DNA of 64,000 nucleotides from Kribbella pratensis (GTDB taxonomy: Bacteria > Actinomycetota > Actinomycetes > Propionibacteriales > Kribbellaceae), in the NCBI RefSeq assembly GCF_004365355.1, contig NZ_SODP01000001.1, positions 1 through 64,000 on the forward strand, given 5' to 3'. How positions within the stretch are numbered: the first letter of the stretch is position 1; every line of letters begins with the position of its first letter. Below the pieces are notes generated by a model. That model saw only the letters and a list, made by a program, of their open reading frames with translations, was not told the origin of the DNA and did not search any database. Positions 34,414 to 43,035 of this stretch are shown piece by piece. A program made the position numbers and the translations under genes.

Positions 34414-34554
34414 CCACCCGAACAGCCCAAGCACGCGAGGGGCGCCGTCCGGAGCTCCGCGGCACAAGGGCCCCGCTCGTCACCGTGGAAGAATGAGGCC
34501 GGCACATTCGAGCCCACACAGCCGGAGCCCGCACAGCAGACAAGGACGGCAGCC

Positions 34555-35157
34555 ATGCCACTCGACTCCCGACCGGTCGGACGGCGCGAACGGAACAAGC
34601 AGGAGAAGCTCGAACGCATCACGGCCGCCGCCCGAGACCTGTTTGCCGAGCGCGGGGTCGACGAGGTCACCACCCAGGAGATCGCCGACCAGGCCGACAT
34701 CGGAACGGGCACCCTGTTCCTCTACGCGAAGACCAAGGGCGAGCTCCTCCTTCTCGTGCAGAACTCCACGTACGCCGACGCCCTCGCCCAAGGCAGGTCG
34801 GCAGCCGAGAGCATCCCCGACGTGCTCGATGCCGTCATGGCGATCATCCGGCCAGTCGTGGAATGCAACCGCAAACAGGTCGACAACGGGCGGACCTATC
34901 TGCGCGAGATCGTCTTCGGCGACCCCGAAGAGCCGCACCACCGCGACGCGCTCGCCCTGACCGTGCAGACCGAAAAGGCGATCGCCGACGTGCTGCAGCG
35001 AGACGGGCGCACCACCGCCGGCGACGCGGCGACCCTCGCGCACGTCGTCTCCGCGATCATGTTCGTCAGCATGGCTGCGACGATCAACATCGAAAAGCCG
35101 GTCGGCGACATCGTGCAGGAGATCAGAGACCAGGTCCGCGTCCTGCTGCCGAGGTAA
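34555..35157 (+). CDS. TetR-family repressor, probable regulator of the upstream operon
   Basis: 200 residues. The N-terminal helix-turn-helix is ITAAARDLFAERGVDEVTTQEIADQADIGTGTLFLYAKTK; the C-terminal ligand domain is not conserved. It follows the oxidoreductase-hydrolase pair by 141 bases on the same strand and probably binds the palindromes at 32453 and 32469, repressing its own operon if read-through occurs. Confidence 0.88.
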   Translation: MPLDSRPVGRRERNKQEKLERITAAARDLFAERGVDEVTTQEIADQADIGTGTLFLYAKTKGELLLLVQNSTYADALAQGRSAAESIPDVLDAVMAIIRPVVECNRKQVDNGRTYLREIVFGDPEEPHHRDALALTVQTEKAIADVLQRDGRTTAGDAATLAHVVSAIMFVSMAATINIEKPVGDIVQEIRDQVRVLLPR

Positions 35158-35205
35158 TTGCGCGGGCCGGGTCCGACGTACTCACGGACTGTCTGGACGG
35201 CGTGG

Positions 35206-35424
35206 TCAGACGGGTTGGGGGAGGCGGCCGGTGCTGATGAGCCAGTCGGCGACCTGGACGAGTGAGAGGCCGACGGTGGCCGCGCACGACCGGAGGAGAG
35301 CGTTCGCGACGTGAGCGGGGATCTGGTACCGGCTCATCAGGATTCCTTCGGCGATTCCGAGGAGGAGTGCCGGGTGGGTCCAGTCTCCGAATGGCTCGGA
35401 GAGCTCATCGTCTTCGGCGTCCAT
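35206..35424 (-). CDS. Short ANTAR-like protein
   Basis: 72 residues. The pattern GIAEGILMSRYQIPAHVANALLRSCAATVGLSLVQVADWLISTG follows the three-helix ANTAR RNA-binding fold that causes antitermination, but there is no sensory domain. It lies beside a full GAF-ANTAR protein on the same strand and may compete with or assist it. Confidence 0.65.
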   Translation of the reverse strand: MDAEDDELSEPFGDWTHPALLLGIAEGILMSRYQIPAHVANALLRSCAATVGLSLVQVADWLISTGRLPQPV

Positions 35425-35554
35425 GCGAGACGTCCTTCAAGGCCCTTCTCCGCTGGGCGGGCTGATGCGGGTCTACGTTCATGGTGCAACTGCGGGTGAC
35501 TCGCCCTTTCCGGCTCGACGGTCGCCCGGCGGTTGTTCCACTGTAGGTCATGCA

Positions 35555-36277
35555 TCAGTTCGGTTCAGGTGCGGTGTCAGCCACCAGCTTCGCGGCGACC
35601 TCTCGGAGCTTGATGTTCTCGCTCTGGGAAACCTGGACCAGGAAGGCGAATGCTCGCTCCGGATCCACCTGGTAACGGTCCATGACGATGCCGACGGCTC
35701 GGCCGATCTCTTCTCGTGGGTCCAAGGCAATCGCCGGGCTGGTTGCGTGTCGGGTCCAGCCGAGCGCGACCGCTGTCAGGTTCGCGAACATCAGACCCAG
35801 GAGGCGGTCATCCTGGCCGATGCTGCGCGGCTGGTTGGCGTACAGATTCAGCGCACCGCGCACGTTCGGGTCGGCCCGGAACTGGAAAGCCACCTGTGCT
35901 CGCAGACCGAGATCCGCGGCCTTGGGACCGAACACCGGCCAGCGTGGGTCGTCCCGGAGGTCGTTGACCTGCACGATCGGTTCCTCGATCGCGGCGTCCA
36001 GGCAGGGGCCTTGGTGCAGCTCGTACTGCAGCTCGTCGGCGCGTGCCGCGATCGCATCCGTGGGGGCCAGCGTCTGGATCTCGCCGGTTTTGGTGGTCAG
36101 TGAAATGCTCGCGTGATCGATCGAGGGAATGGTGTCGGCCGCGCTCCAGGTGATCATCCGCACCGCGTCTTCGCCATCGAGTGGGAACCGCAGCGATGCC
36201 GCCACCTTCTCCACCGCCTCGAACAGCTGCGCTATCTCCACAACCAGTGCCCTCTCGTCAATGGGGCTGACAAGCAC
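35555..36277 (-). CDS. GAF-ANTAR antitermination regulator
   Basis: 240 residues, GTG start. Residues about 25-165 form a GAF domain with SIDHASISLTTKTGEIQTLAPTD and the HQGPCLDA segment. Residues about 175-235 form the ANTAR domain (EEIGRAVGIVMDRYQVDPERAFAFLVQVSQSENIKLREVA). Such proteins bind dual-hairpin RNA to prevent termination in response to a ligand or redox signal. It is divergent from the histidine kinase, 115 bases away. Confidence 0.9.
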   Translation of the reverse strand: MLVSPIDERALVVEIAQLFEAVEKVAASLRFPLDGEDAVRMITWSAADTIPSIDHASISLTTKTGEIQTLAPTDAIAARADELQYELHQGPCLDAAIEEPIVQVNDLRDDPRWPVFGPKAADLGLRAQVAFQFRADPNVRGALNLYANQPRSIGQDDRLLGLMFANLTAVALGWTRHATSPAIALDPREEIGRAVGIVMDRYQVDPERAFAFLVQVSQSENIKLREVAAKLVADTAPEPN

Positions 36278-36392
36278 CCAGGAAACCCTCAGTCCGCGCT
36301 GCCGAATCTATCCCGTCACCCCTCCGACGACGCAGTGGTCGTCAGTGTCGGGGCCTATCGGTTAGCGTTCGTCCAGGGGAAAGTGTGGTGGG

Positions 36393-37874
36393 ATGGAGCG
36401 GCGCCGGACGAGCTCTGCGGTTGTCCGCCGGCTGACTGGACTGCTCGCAGCCGGCCTGCTGGTTGCTGCCGTGACCGGGCTCATCAAGCTCGGCGAGTCC
36501 CACGTCCCGACACTCAGCCTGCTGGTGCTCTATCTGCTCGCGGTACTGCCCATCGCGATCTTCTGGGGTACGCCACTCGCTGTCGTCACGGCCGTGCTCA
36601 GCGTGTGGGCGTACGCGTACTTCTTCATCAGCCCGGTGCACTCCCTCCTGCTTGCCGACGCCCAGGACGCGATCGGCTTGGGTGTGTTTCTCGTGACGGC
36701 GGTGGTCGTGGGCGAGCTTGCGGCTCGGCTACGGCGGGCGGCGCTGGAGGCCCAACGGCTGTCGAACGAACAGTCCGCGCTCCGGCGGGTCGCCACTCAG
36801 GTCGCTCAAGGGGTGGCGCCGAGTGCCCTGTTCACAGCCGTGACCGAAGAGGTGGGCCGACTGTGCGACGCCGATCTCGCGCGGATGGAGCGGTACGAAC
36901 CGGACGGGACGGTCACCGGTGTCGCGGCCTGGAGCCGGGTGCCGGCCCATCTGGCCGTCGGCGAGCGGTTCGATCTCGACGGCCTGAGCATCGCCCGTGA
37001 GGTACGCCGCAGCGCCGGACCGATCCGGTTGGACAGCTTCGCCGGTGCATCCGGCGCGATCGCGCAGGAGGCGCAGGCCCTCGGAATCCGTTCCTCGATC
37101 GGCTGCCCGATCACCGTGGGCGGCCGGCTCTGGGGTGTCGTCGCCGCCTCCAAGACCAGCGACAGACCCTTCCCGGCCGCGACCGAGGCACAGATCGCGG
37201 GCTTCACCGAGCTCGTCGCCACCGCGATCGAGAACGCGGAGGCCCGGGCCGAACTGATGGCATCCCGCGCCCGCGTGGTGGTCACCGCCGACCGGACGCG
37301 CCGCCAGATCGAGCGCAATCTGCATGACGGCGCGCAGCAGCGGCTCGTCTCACTTGCCCTCCGGCTGCAGACGGCCCAGACGAAAGTGCCGCCGGAGTTG
37401 TCCGAGCTGAACGCGGAGCTTGACCAGGTCCATGGCGGATTGACCGACGCCCTGGACGAGCTTCGCGAGACGGCGCGCGGAATCCACCCGGCGATCCTCG
37501 CCGAGGGCGGCCTCAGCCCGGCACTGAAGTCGCTGGGCCGCCGGTCGGCGATCCCCATCCGCCTGACGCTCCGTGCGGAGCCGCGCCTGTCGGAGCGGCT
37601 CGAGGCGAGCGCCTACTACTTCGTGTCCGAGGCTCTGACCAACGCGGCGAAACACTCGCACGCTTCGCTGGTCGCGGTCACCACCGACATCACCGGCGAC
37701 GCGCTCCGCGTCGAGGTCCGCGACAACGGACAAGGCGGCGCGGCCTTCAGCCGGGGCACCGGGTTGCTCGGCCTCCGCGACCGGGTGGAAGCACTGGGCG
37801 GCCGGCTGAACCTCGACAGTCCCCGGGGCGAGGGGACCACCTTGACCGCTGAGTTCCCGCTGACCGGCAGCTGA
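36393..37874 (+). CDS. DUF4118-GAF-HisKA_3 sensor histidine kinase
   Basis: 493 residues. Residues about 15-110 hold a four-helix DUF4118 (KdpD-like) membrane domain with WAYAYFFISPVHS. A GAF domain (about 140-280) follows, then the NarL-class H-box R-N-L-H-D-G-A-Q-Q-R-L (His311) and an ATPase domain with SEALTNAAKHSHA and GTGLLGLRDRVEALGG. This is the DosS/NarX class. It heads an operon with a receiver-only protein and a NarL-type regulator, and it is the best candidate in the window to drive the DosR-type boxes, although no haem ligand can be assigned. Confidence 0.9.
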   Translation: MERRRTSSAVVRRLTGLLAAGLLVAAVTGLIKLGESHVPTLSLLVLYLLAVLPIAIFWGTPLAVVTAVLSVWAYAYFFISPVHSLLLADAQDAIGLGVFLVTAVVVGELAARLRRAALEAQRLSNEQSALRRVATQVAQGVAPSALFTAVTEEVGRLCDADLARMERYEPDGTVTGVAAWSRVPAHLAVGERFDLDGLSIAREVRRSAGPIRLDSFAGASGAIAQEAQALGIRSSIGCPITVGGRLWGVVAASKTSDRPFPAATEAQIAGFTELVATAIENAEARAELMASRARVVVTADRTRRQIERNLHDGAQQRLVSLALRLQTAQTKVPPELSELNAELDQVHGGLTDALDELRETARGIHPAILAEGGLSPALKSLGRRSAIPIRLTLRAEPRLSERLEASAYYFVSEALTNAAKHSHASLVAVTTDITGDALRVEVRDNGQGGAAFSRGTGLLGLRDRVEALGGRLNLDSPRGEGTTLTAEFPLTGS

Positions 37875-37958
37875 CGGCCGCCGGAGCCAACGTTCGATTG
37901 CACAGAGAGTCGCGTTAGCTGGAATGCGCAGGGGCCCTCGTCGCGTGATTCTGGAGCC

Positions 37959-38324
37959 ATGGGGTTGCGCTGCTTCATCGTCGACGACAGCACTGACTTC
38001 CTGGACGCCGCCCGCTCCCGCCTCGAAAGTGACGGCGTCACCGTGGTCGGAGTCGCCTCGACGATCGACGCGGCGTTGGCGCAACTGGACGGCGCCGAGC
38101 CCGACGTCGTACTCGTCGATGTGAATCTCGGCAGCGAGAGCGGCCTCGACCTGGCCCGGCGGATCCAGACCGAGACGACTGTGGACCCCGCGCAGGTCGT
38201 TCTGATCTCCACCCACGCGGCGGAGGACCTGATCGATCTGGTCGAGAGCGTGCCGGCCGCGGCTCTGCTGTCCAAGACAGCGTTGTCGGGTGTGGCTCTT
38301 CGCCGGATCCTCGACGACAGGTAG
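37959..38324 (+). CDS. Receiver-only response regulator
   Basis: 121 residues, a receiver domain without an output domain. Conserved residues are present: acidic pair at 9-10 (VDD), phospho-acceptor Asp54 in VLVDVNLG, Ser84/Thr85 in LISTH and Lys106 in LLSKTAL. It lies between the kinase and a full NarL regulator, so it may be a phosphate sink or intermediate. Confidence 0.88.
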   Translation: MGLRCFIVDDSTDFLDAARSRLESDGVTVVGVASTIDAALAQLDGAEPDVVLVDVNLGSESGLDLARRIQTETTVDPAQVVLISTHAAEDLIDLVESVPAAALLSKTALSGVALRRILDDR

Positions 38325-38339
38325 GTCTACCGTTAGGAG

Positions 38340-39023
38340 ATGACGATCGACTCGGCCGTCGATGGCGGTGCGACACGCACCCGCGTTCTCCTGGCCGAGG
38401 ACGACGTACTCCTGCGCCAGGGGCTGGCCAGCCTCCTCGAGCAGTCGGGGTTCGAGGTCGTCGGACAGACCGGCGACAGTGTGTGGATCCTCCCGCTGGT
38501 GCGGGACCTTTCGCCCGACCTGGTCGTGGTGGACATCCGGATGCCGCCGACGCACAGCACCGAAGGGCTGGACGCCGCCCGGGAGATCCGGCGCGAGTTT
38601 CCGGCCACCGGGATCCTCGTCCTGTCGGCCCACGCCGAGGTCGAGCACGCCATGGAGCTGCTCGCGTCCGGCCAGCGGATCGGCTACCTCCTGAAAAGCC
38701 GCGTGACGGATGTGGGCGACTTCATCGAGACGATGGAGCGGATCCTCAGAGGTGGCTCGGTGATGGACCCTGCCCTGGTGCAGGAACTGGTCGACGCCCG
38801 CCGGGCCGGCGACCCGCTCGCCGAGCTCAGTCCCCGAGAGCACGAAGTGCTCGCACTGATGGCCGAGGGTCGCTCCAACTCGGGCATCGCACGCCGGCTG
38901 TGGGTGACCGAAGCGACGGTGGAGAAACATGTCCGGCATGTCTTCGCCAAGCTGCGCCTCCCCGAGACCAGCGACGACCATCGCCGGGTGCTGGCCGTGG
39001 TCCGGTATCTCGACGCCCACTGA
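38340..39023 (+). CDS. NarL/FixJ-family response regulator
   Basis: 227 residues. The receiver carries AEDD at 20-22 and phospho-acceptor Asp65 in VVVDIRMPP. The C-terminal LuxR-type helix-turn-helix is LSPREHEVLALMAEGRSNSGIARRLWVTEATVEKHVRHVFAKL. It starts 15 bases after the receiver-only gene and is the likely output of the kinase at 36393. Confidence 0.92.
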   Translation: MTIDSAVDGGATRTRVLLAEDDVLLRQGLASLLEQSGFEVVGQTGDSVWILPLVRDLSPDLVVVDIRMPPTHSTEGLDAAREIRREFPATGILVLSAHAEVEHAMELLASGQRIGYLLKSRVTDVGDFIETMERILRGGSVMDPALVQELVDARRAGDPLAELSPREHEVLALMAEGRSNSGIARRLWVTEATVEKHVRHVFAKLRLPETSDDHRRVLAVVRYLDAH

Positions 39024-39161
39024 GTACCGGTCAGCCAGCCGCCAGGATTCCGGTTACCAGGTAGCCCGTCTGGACGCTGGCCGTGCTGACGCCCGCCCTC
39101 CGATAGCGGATCGTATTCACGAGATCAGCGGCCTGGGGAACGACCAGAGGGACCGATCGCG

Positions 39162-40790
39162 ATGTTCACGACAAGGCCCCGGCCCGGAGCCGACTGGTGG
39201 CGGACCGCCGTCATCTACCAGGTCTACCTGCGCAGCTTCCACGACTCCGACGGCGACGGTGTCGGCGATCTGGCCGGCGTCCGCGCGAAGCTCCCGTACC
39301 TACGGACGCTCGGAGTGGACGGCATCTGGCTCAACCCGTTCTACCCTTCACCGCAGCACGACCACGGGTACGACGTCTCCGACTACTTCTCGGTCGATCC
39401 CCGCTACGGCACCCTCGACGGTTTCGACCGTCTGGTTCACGACGCGCACCGGCATGACATCAAGGTCCTCATCGACCTTGTCCCGAACCACTGCTCGACC
39501 GAGCATCCCTGGTTCGCAGCGGCCCTGGCCGCGGGCCCGGGGAGCCCCGAGCGCGAGCGGTTCCACTTCGCCGACGGCCGGGGCGAGGAACCGCCCAACA
39601 ACTGGCGCTCCGTCTTCGGCGGCCCGGCCTGGCAACAGGTTCCCGACGGCCAGTGGTACCTGCACAGCTTCGCGCCGGAGCAGGCCGACTTCAACTGGCG
39701 CCACCCGGACGTGGCGGCGTACTTCGAGCAGGTACTGCGATTCTGGCTCGAGCGCGGCGTCGACGGCGTCCGCATCGACGTCGCGCACGGGTTGCACAAG
39801 GCGGACGGACTGCCGGACCACGGGCAGGCGATCGACGACGAGCTCACTGGCGACCCGCTCAACCCACACGCGTGGAACCAGCCCGAGGTGCACGACGTCT
39901 GGCGCCGCTGGCGGCAGATCGCCGATGGATACTCGGCGTTCACCGGCCGCGAACGCGTGCTGATCGGCGAGGTCGGCGTACTGGATACCCGGCAACTCGC
40001 GCTGTACCAGCGGCCGGACGAACTGCATCAGACCTTCTACTTCGAGTTCCTGCGCGCGCACTGGGACGCGCAGATTCTCTCCGACGTCGTCGACCGCGGG
40101 CTGGGCACGATCCAGGACGCCGGCTCCTCGGTCGCCTGGGTGCTGAACAACCACGACATGCCGAGATCCGTCACCCGGTACGGCGGTGGGGCCCCAGGCG
40201 CACATGCCGGGGACGTCGATCTCGGGACCGCGCGTGCGCGGGCGAGTGTGCTGCTGATGCTCGCGCTGCCGGGAGCGGCGTACCTCTATCAAGGCGAGGA
40301 GCTCGGTCTGCCCGAGGTCACGGATCTGCCGGACAGTGTGCTGACCGATCCGATGTTCCACCGTAGCAACGGGGCACGGCGGGGCCGGGACGGCTGCCGG
40401 ATTCCCTTGCCCTGGTCGGCCGGCCAGGACGCTTTCGGCTTCTCCTGGTCGGATCCCTGGTTGCCGCAGCCTGACTGGTTCGCCACGCATGCTGTGGACC
40501 ATCAGCTGGGCAGGGGCGAATCGATGCTGCATCTGTACCGCGAGGCACTCGGTCTGCGCCGGCGGCTTCCGGCACTGGCTTCGAACGACTTCGATTGGCT
40601 GGCGACCGAACCCGGCGTACTGGCCTTCACCCGCGGCGACGGCTTCTGCTGCGTCGTCAACTGCTCGTCGAGAGTGGTCGCTCCGCCGGTCGACGGCGAA
40701 CTACTGCTCGCGAGTCACCAGGATGCGGGCGACAAACTCTCGCCCAACAGCGCGGCGTGGTACCTGCTGTCGTCGCCGACCCCCACCTAG
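39162..40790 (+). CDS. GH13 alpha-glucosidase-type glycoside hydrolase
   Basis: 542 residues, cytoplasmic (no signal). GH13 regions in order: W-W-R-T-A-V-I-Y-Q-V-Y-L-R-S-F at the start, D-L-V-P-N-H (region I), G-V-R-I-D-V-A with nucleophile Asp206, I-G-E-V with acid Glu270, and N-N-H-D with Asp332. Length and the D-G-x-G-D-L-x-G-V motif fit oligo-1,6-glucosidase or alpha-glucosidase. Substrates would be malto- or isomalto-oligosaccharides, or trehalose-related sugars. It follows the two-component operon after 138 bases and has no transporter nearby. Confidence 0.9.
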   Translation: MFTTRPRPGADWWRTAVIYQVYLRSFHDSDGDGVGDLAGVRAKLPYLRTLGVDGIWLNPFYPSPQHDHGYDVSDYFSVDPRYGTLDGFDRLVHDAHRHDIKVLIDLVPNHCSTEHPWFAAALAAGPGSPERERFHFADGRGEEPPNNWRSVFGGPAWQQVPDGQWYLHSFAPEQADFNWRHPDVAAYFEQVLRFWLERGVDGVRIDVAHGLHKADGLPDHGQAIDDELTGDPLNPHAWNQPEVHDVWRRWRQIADGYSAFTGRERVLIGEVGVLDTRQLALYQRPDELHQTFYFEFLRAHWDAQILSDVVDRGLGTIQDAGSSVAWVLNNHDMPRSVTRYGGGAPGAHAGDVDLGTARARASVLLMLALPGAAYLYQGEELGLPEVTDLPDSVLTDPMFHRSNGARRGRDGCRIPLPWSAGQDAFGFSWSDPWLPQPDWFATHAVDHQLGRGESMLHLYREALGLRRRLPALASNDFDWLATEPGVLAFTRGDGFCCVVNCSSRVVAPPVDGELLLASHQDAGDKLSPNSAAWYLLSSPTPT

Positions 40791-40860
40791 CAGGCGGGCC
40801 TGGCGTCTTGAGAACCCCTCCAACACCTCGGCGCCAGGCCTGCCCTTCCAAGGAGTTCCG

Positions 40861-41007
40861 ATGCGACAGATTCGGATAGCCAAAGTCATTCGCAGAAAAG
40901 ACAGACGGTACGACGACGACGCTGCGCTCCCGCTCGACCCCAGGGACCCGGACATCGTCCGAGCCAAACAAGCACAGCTCAGACGTGCCAGGTTGGCCGA
41001 TAAATGA
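40861..41007 (+). CDS. Small basic protein, 48 residues
   Basis: Begins MRQIRIAKVIRRKDRR after an AAGGAG ribosome-binding site at the right distance. It is highly charged with a D-P-R-D-P-D-I-V-R-A-K-Q segment. No family recognised. Codon use and the ribosome-binding site support it as a real small gene. The following 150 bases to the CDF gene show nothing recognisable. Confidence 0.6.
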   Translation: MRQIRIAKVIRRKDRRYDDDAALPLDPRDPDIVRAKQAQLRRARLADK

Positions 41008-41161
41008 GCTCCTAGGTACGGCCGTCGACCGTTCGGTGCTCGAGGTCGAAGTCGGCCGGCGTTGAACCGCGGGCGGCCGGTGATGAGGAGGGCATGCGGT
41101 GTCCGTTCTGGTTCACGGCCGCGGGGTCCAGGTGGTGTCGGTCGCCGTGCGTGCCGGCTGA

Positions 41162-42241
41162 TCAGCGGGGTTGGCGGTGGTGCGCGAGTGCCGCGTGATG
41201 GTCGGTGTCGCCGGTGTCGCGTGGGCTGACGTGCACGGTGACCGCCTCGAGTTTGGGTAGCTGATGCAGCAGTCGGTGGTGGACTTCGTTGGCGATCTCG
41301 TGGCCTTGGATCAGGCTCAGGCTCGGGTCGGCGACGATGCTGACTTCGCCGTGGATGCGGTGGCCGGACCAGCGGAGGCGCAGCTCTTCGATGCTCTCGA
41401 CGCCGGTCGTCGTGTGGATGGTGTGTTCAGCAGTGTCGACGAGTGCGGGGTCGACGGCGTCCATGAGTCGCCGGGAGATGTCGGTGGCGGCGCCTTTGAG
41501 GACGACGAGGATGGCGGCGGTGATGACAAGCCCGACGATCGGGTCGGCGAGCGGGAAGCCCGCCAGAACACCGAGGGCGCCGAGGACCACCGCGAGTGAC
41601 GTGAAGCCGTCGGTGCGGGCGTGCAGACCATCGGCGACGAGCGCCGCCGAGCCGATCTGCCGGCCGACGCGGATGCGGTAGACAGCGACCAGTTCGTTGC
41701 CGGCGAACCCGATGAGCCCCGCGACGATGAGGATCCCGGTGTGTTCGAGCGGTCGGGGGTCGAGGAGACGTCGTACGGATTCGTAGCCGGCGACCAGGGC
41801 CGACAAGATGATCATGGCGACGATGAACACACCGGCCAGGTCTTCGGCGCGACCGAAGCCGTAGGTGTAGCGGCGGCTGGCCGGGCGGCGCGCGAGCACG
41901 AACGCGATCCACAGCGGCACGGCGGTGAGCGCATCGGAAAGGTTGTGGATGGTGTCGGCCAACAGGGCGACCGACCCGGTGAACACGACCAGCAGCGCCT
42001 GAGCAACGGACGTGACACCGAGGCCGGCGAGGCTGATCTTGACCGCCCGGATCCCTGCAGCATTGGACTCCAAGGCCGAGTCGACCGAGTCCGCGGCCTC
42101 GTGGCTGTGCGGCCGGAACAGCGACCAGGCCCAGCCCACGAAACGGCCGGACTCTTCGCCGTGCTCATGTCCGTGCCGATGTCCGTGCCCGTGCCCATGC
42201 CCGTGGCCCTGACTGCGGCCGTGTCTGTCGGAGGTGCTCAT
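41162..42241 (-). CDS. Cation diffusion facilitator metal exporter with His-rich N-terminus
   Basis: 359 residues. The cytoplasmic head has a run of G-H pairs (residues about 11-28), a metal-chelating tail. Six helices follow, with the CDF metal-site motif L-L-A-D-T-I-H-N-L-S-D in helix 2 and the partner A-D-G-L-H-A-R-T-D in helix 5. The C-terminal domain (about 275-340) has the ferredoxin-like regulatory fold. It would export Zn, Ni, Co or a similar ion by proton antiport. It is divergent from an ArsR sensor whose metal site is complete. Confidence 0.92.
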   Translation of the reverse strand: MSTSDRHGRSQGHGHGHGHGHRHGHEHGEESGRFVGWAWSLFRPHSHEAADSVDSALESNAAGIRAVKISLAGLGVTSVAQALLVVFTGSVALLADTIHNLSDALTAVPLWIAFVLARRPASRRYTYGFGRAEDLAGVFIVAMIILSALVAGYESVRRLLDPRPLEHTGILIVAGLIGFAGNELVAVYRIRVGRQIGSAALVADGLHARTDGFTSLAVVLGALGVLAGFPLADPIVGLVITAAILVVLKGAATDISRRLMDAVDPALVDTAEHTIHTTTGVESIEELRLRWSGHRIHGEVSIVADPSLSLIQGHEIANEVHHRLLHQLPKLEAVTVHVSPRDTGDTDHHAALAHHRQPR

Positions 42242-42295
42242 GGCCGGCCGTGCTCCGTTCGCTCTGCTCTTGGTGCTTGCTACTGCCCGCCTATG

Positions 42296-42335
42296 TTATC
42301 TGCGCAAGCACGCATATACGCAAGTAGGCGGATAA
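42296..42335. promoter_or_regulatory. Probable ArsR operator between exporter and regulator
   Basis: TTATC (42296-42300) and GATAA (42331-42335) form outer inverted arms around a repeated C-G-C-A-A-G / C-G-C-A-T-A-T-A-C-G-C-A-A-G-T core. It lies immediately upstream of the ArsR gene and overlaps the likely divergent promoters. Confidence 0.45.
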
Positions 42336-42349
42336 GTTAGTGTGGGTGG

Positions 42350-42733
42350 ATGCACTCGTCGCTCGACAACTTCGAGATGCCCAATGAGGAACAGGTCCAC
42401 CTGGCCGCGGAGTCGTTCCGGCTGCTGGCCGATCCGACGCGGATCAAGGTCTTGTGGGCGCTGTTGCAGGGCGAGTCCTCGGTGGCGTGCCTGGCCGAGC
42501 TCGCCGGCGCGGCACCCGCGGCGGTCAGCCAGCACCTGGCCAAGCTACGCCTGGCCGGCCTGGTCAAAGGCCGGCGGGAAGGGACGTTCGTCTACTACTC
42601 CGCCGCCGACGACCACGTGAAGAGCCTGCTGGATCAGGCGCTGTTCCACGCCGATCACATCGACCGCGACATGCCCGGCGTCGCATCCGAAGCTGCGGAC
42701 ACCGATGACGGTTCGGTGACACGTCCGGCCTGA
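42350..42733 (+). CDS. ArsR/SmtB-family metal sensor with alpha-5 site
   Basis: 127 residues. The winged helix-turn-helix contains LADPTRIKVLWALLQGE and AAVSQHLAKLRLAGLV. The last helix has D87-x-H89, H100 and H103, reproducing the D-x-H-x10-H-x2-E/H alpha-5 site of SmtB/CzrA zinc (or Ni/Co) sensors. There is no alpha-3 Cys box. Metal binding would release the operator and switch on the divergent exporter. Confidence 0.9.
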   Translation: MHSSLDNFEMPNEEQVHLAAESFRLLADPTRIKVLWALLQGESSVACLAELAGAAPAAVSQHLAKLRLAGLVKGRREGTFVYYSAADDHVKSLLDQALFHADHIDRDMPGVASEAADTDDGSVTRPA

Positions 42734-42852
42734 ACCCGCCTCGTTCAGGTTGCGCACATTGTCTGCCGGGCGGCGCGACTGCACGGCGATCGTCGGGCGT
42801 TCGTCGCCGCAGGCAACTACCCGGCGGCCGGTGCCGGCCGGAAACTGGCGAC

Positions 42853-42976
42853 ATGGCCACGTGGGCGCCGGATCTGATCGGGCCGGTTCGGCTCGAACTG
42901 GTCGCGCTGTCCACCAACTGCCCGGCGAGCACGCGATGCGAGGCGGGGCCCGGTTCGAACTGAAGTGGGACGAGTT
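42853..42976 (+). pseudogene. 5' fragment of an ATP-dependent DNA ligase gene, copy 2
   Basis: Begins MATWAPDLIGPVRLELV, then after a one-base frameshift continues AVHQLPGEHAMRGGARFELKWDE. This is the N-terminus of a LigC-type ligase up to catalytic motif I (K-x-D-G; here K-W-D-E). The ligase text then stops and is replaced by sequence nearly identical to that following the other N-terminal fragment at 62.29 kb. The rest of 42734-43035 has no gene. Confidence 0.6.
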
Positions 42977-43035
42977 CTTTCACCGAACCTCTCTAGCGAT
43001 CAGCTGATTCGGCAAGAGGCTCGACCTGCCGATAT

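Noticed and set aside
39140..39155. GGGACC near the GH13 start as another DosR-type box
   Set aside because: Only the left half matches; the right half is absent.
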